From assembly GCA_963808455.1 (NCBI GenBank), contig CAWEHT010000362.1, forward strand, positions 1 to 6,466: 6,466 nt of DNA, in the 5' to 3' direction. Source of the DNA: CAWEHT01 sp963808455. GTDB lineage: Bacteria; Chloroflexota; Anaerolineae; CG2-30-64-16. Below are positions 5,889 to 6,466 of the stretch, in pieces. The notes beneath the pieces were generated by a model. It did not search any database, was not told the DNA's origin, and was given only the letters and a program-made list of their open reading frames with translations. The position numbers were made by a program, and so were the translations under genes. Position 1 is the first letter of the stretch. Each line of letters begins with the position of its first letter.

Positions 5889-6449
5889 ATGGCGCCAAAG
5901 ATCGCGGTCCTTTCCGGCGTATCGGGGAGCGGCAAGACCACAGCCTGCGCCCGCGTGGCCGCCCTCGGGCAGGCCAAAGGCTTACGGGTCGCCGGCATCC
6001 TTTCGCCGCCTCGTGAGAGTGGGGGAGCCAAAGCCGGCATCGACGTCGAGGATATCGTCTCCCGAATGCGCCGGCCGTTGGCCACGTCGCTGGCCGTGCC
6101 TGGTTCTTATGTCGCGGCGCAGGAAGGCGCCAGCCGCGGGCCCAGGTTTGGCATGTGGCAATTCGATGCCGGCACGCTGGCCTGGGGGAGGCAGCTGCTG
6201 GCCGCGGCCACCCCGTGCGACGTCCTGGTGATCGACGAGATTGGGCCTCTCGAGCTGCTCCGAGACGAAGGCTGGCCGAACGCCCTCGAGGTGCTCGAGG
6301 ACGGTGGCTATGCGCTGGCGGTCGTCGGGGTGCGCCCGTGGCTCGTGGAAACGCTTGGCGGGCGGCTGGCCGGCGCACGGCTGTGGGCATTGCCGCTCGA
6401 TCGGTCCAACCGGGATGCGGTGCCAGGCGAGATCCTGGATGAGCTGTGA
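5889..6449 (+). CDS. THEP1-like P-loop nucleoside triphosphatase (NTPase_1 type)
   Basis: This is a small cytoplasmic P-loop NTPase; family members hydrolyse NTPs slowly in vitro and their cellular role is poorly known. From ATG 5889 it has 186 residues. Walker A GVSGSGKTT is at 10-18. The Walker B region VIDEIGPLEL is at 114-123, with Asp116 and Glu117 in the form typical of NTPase_1 and the related DUF2478 proteins. GGYALAVVGVRP follows. GAGGAG at 5871-5876 is 12 bases upstream, slightly far. An alternative ATG at 5817 has the better-spaced AAAGGGGAAGG but adds 24 basic residues before the first strand. It lies 120 bp after yqeC with no terminator between, so it probably shares the operon. 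DUF2478 proteins are often found near molybdenum transport genes, so a role in the same pathway is plausible but inferred. The frame is intact. Confidence 0.8.
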   Translation: MAPKIAVLSGVSGSGKTTACARVAALGQAKGLRVAGILSPPRESGGAKAGIDVEDIVSRMRRPLATSLAVPGSYVAAQEGASRGPRFGMWQFDAGTLAWGRQLLAAATPCDVLVIDEIGPLELLRDEGWPNALEVLEDGGYALAVVGVRPWLVETLGGRLAGARLWALPLDRSNRDAVPGEILDEL

Positions 6450-6466
6450 CCATTTGCGTAGCTGCG

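Noticed and set aside
5581..6453. 290-codon minus-strand frame over the NTPase
   Set aside because: Antisense shadow of a gene with intact Walker A and B motifs; Arg/Pro-rich with no homology seen.

Overview
The window is high-GC bacterial DNA with every recognisable gene on the + strand. It looks like Chloroflexota (Anaerolineae- or Caldilineae-like): lipoprotein signal peptides are followed by long Ala/Pro/Thr linkers, GTG and TTG starts are common, and coding third positions are strongly G/C. This placement is an inference from style, not from a marker gene.

Layout: bases 2-70 look like the last codons of an upstream gene. Bases 80-155 hold a promoter with 11-bp-spaced direct repeats (an OmpR/PhoB-type pattern) in front of a small Ser-rich protein of unknown function (210-740), which ends in a strong hairpin (764-805). 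A second promoter (923-951) follows, with a near-perfect 23-bp dyad at its start point (960-982). It drives a compact run of genes to 6449: a ModA-type molybdate/tungstate-binding lipoprotein, a class III binding protein (BtuF/FepB/MolA fold), a FecCD-type permease, a FecE-type ATPase, a YqeC protein (accessory factor of molybdenum hydroxylases) and a THEP1-like P-loop NTPase.

Taken together the operon reads as an oxyanion (molybdate/tungstate) importer joined to molybdenum-enzyme maturation. Its transporter core is of the BtuCD/MolBC type, not ModBC. Its most unusual point is that the ModA domain and the class III binding domain appear to be one polypeptide of about 654 residues, split here by one missing base.

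The operon as given contains six apparent single-base indels (near 2057, 3140, 3457, 4603, 5458 and 5538). Each switches the frame between two clearly homologous halves with no other decay, so sequencing or assembly error is more likely than true pseudogenes, but reads are needed to decide. The permease, ATPase and YqeC are therefore annotated across their frameshifts.
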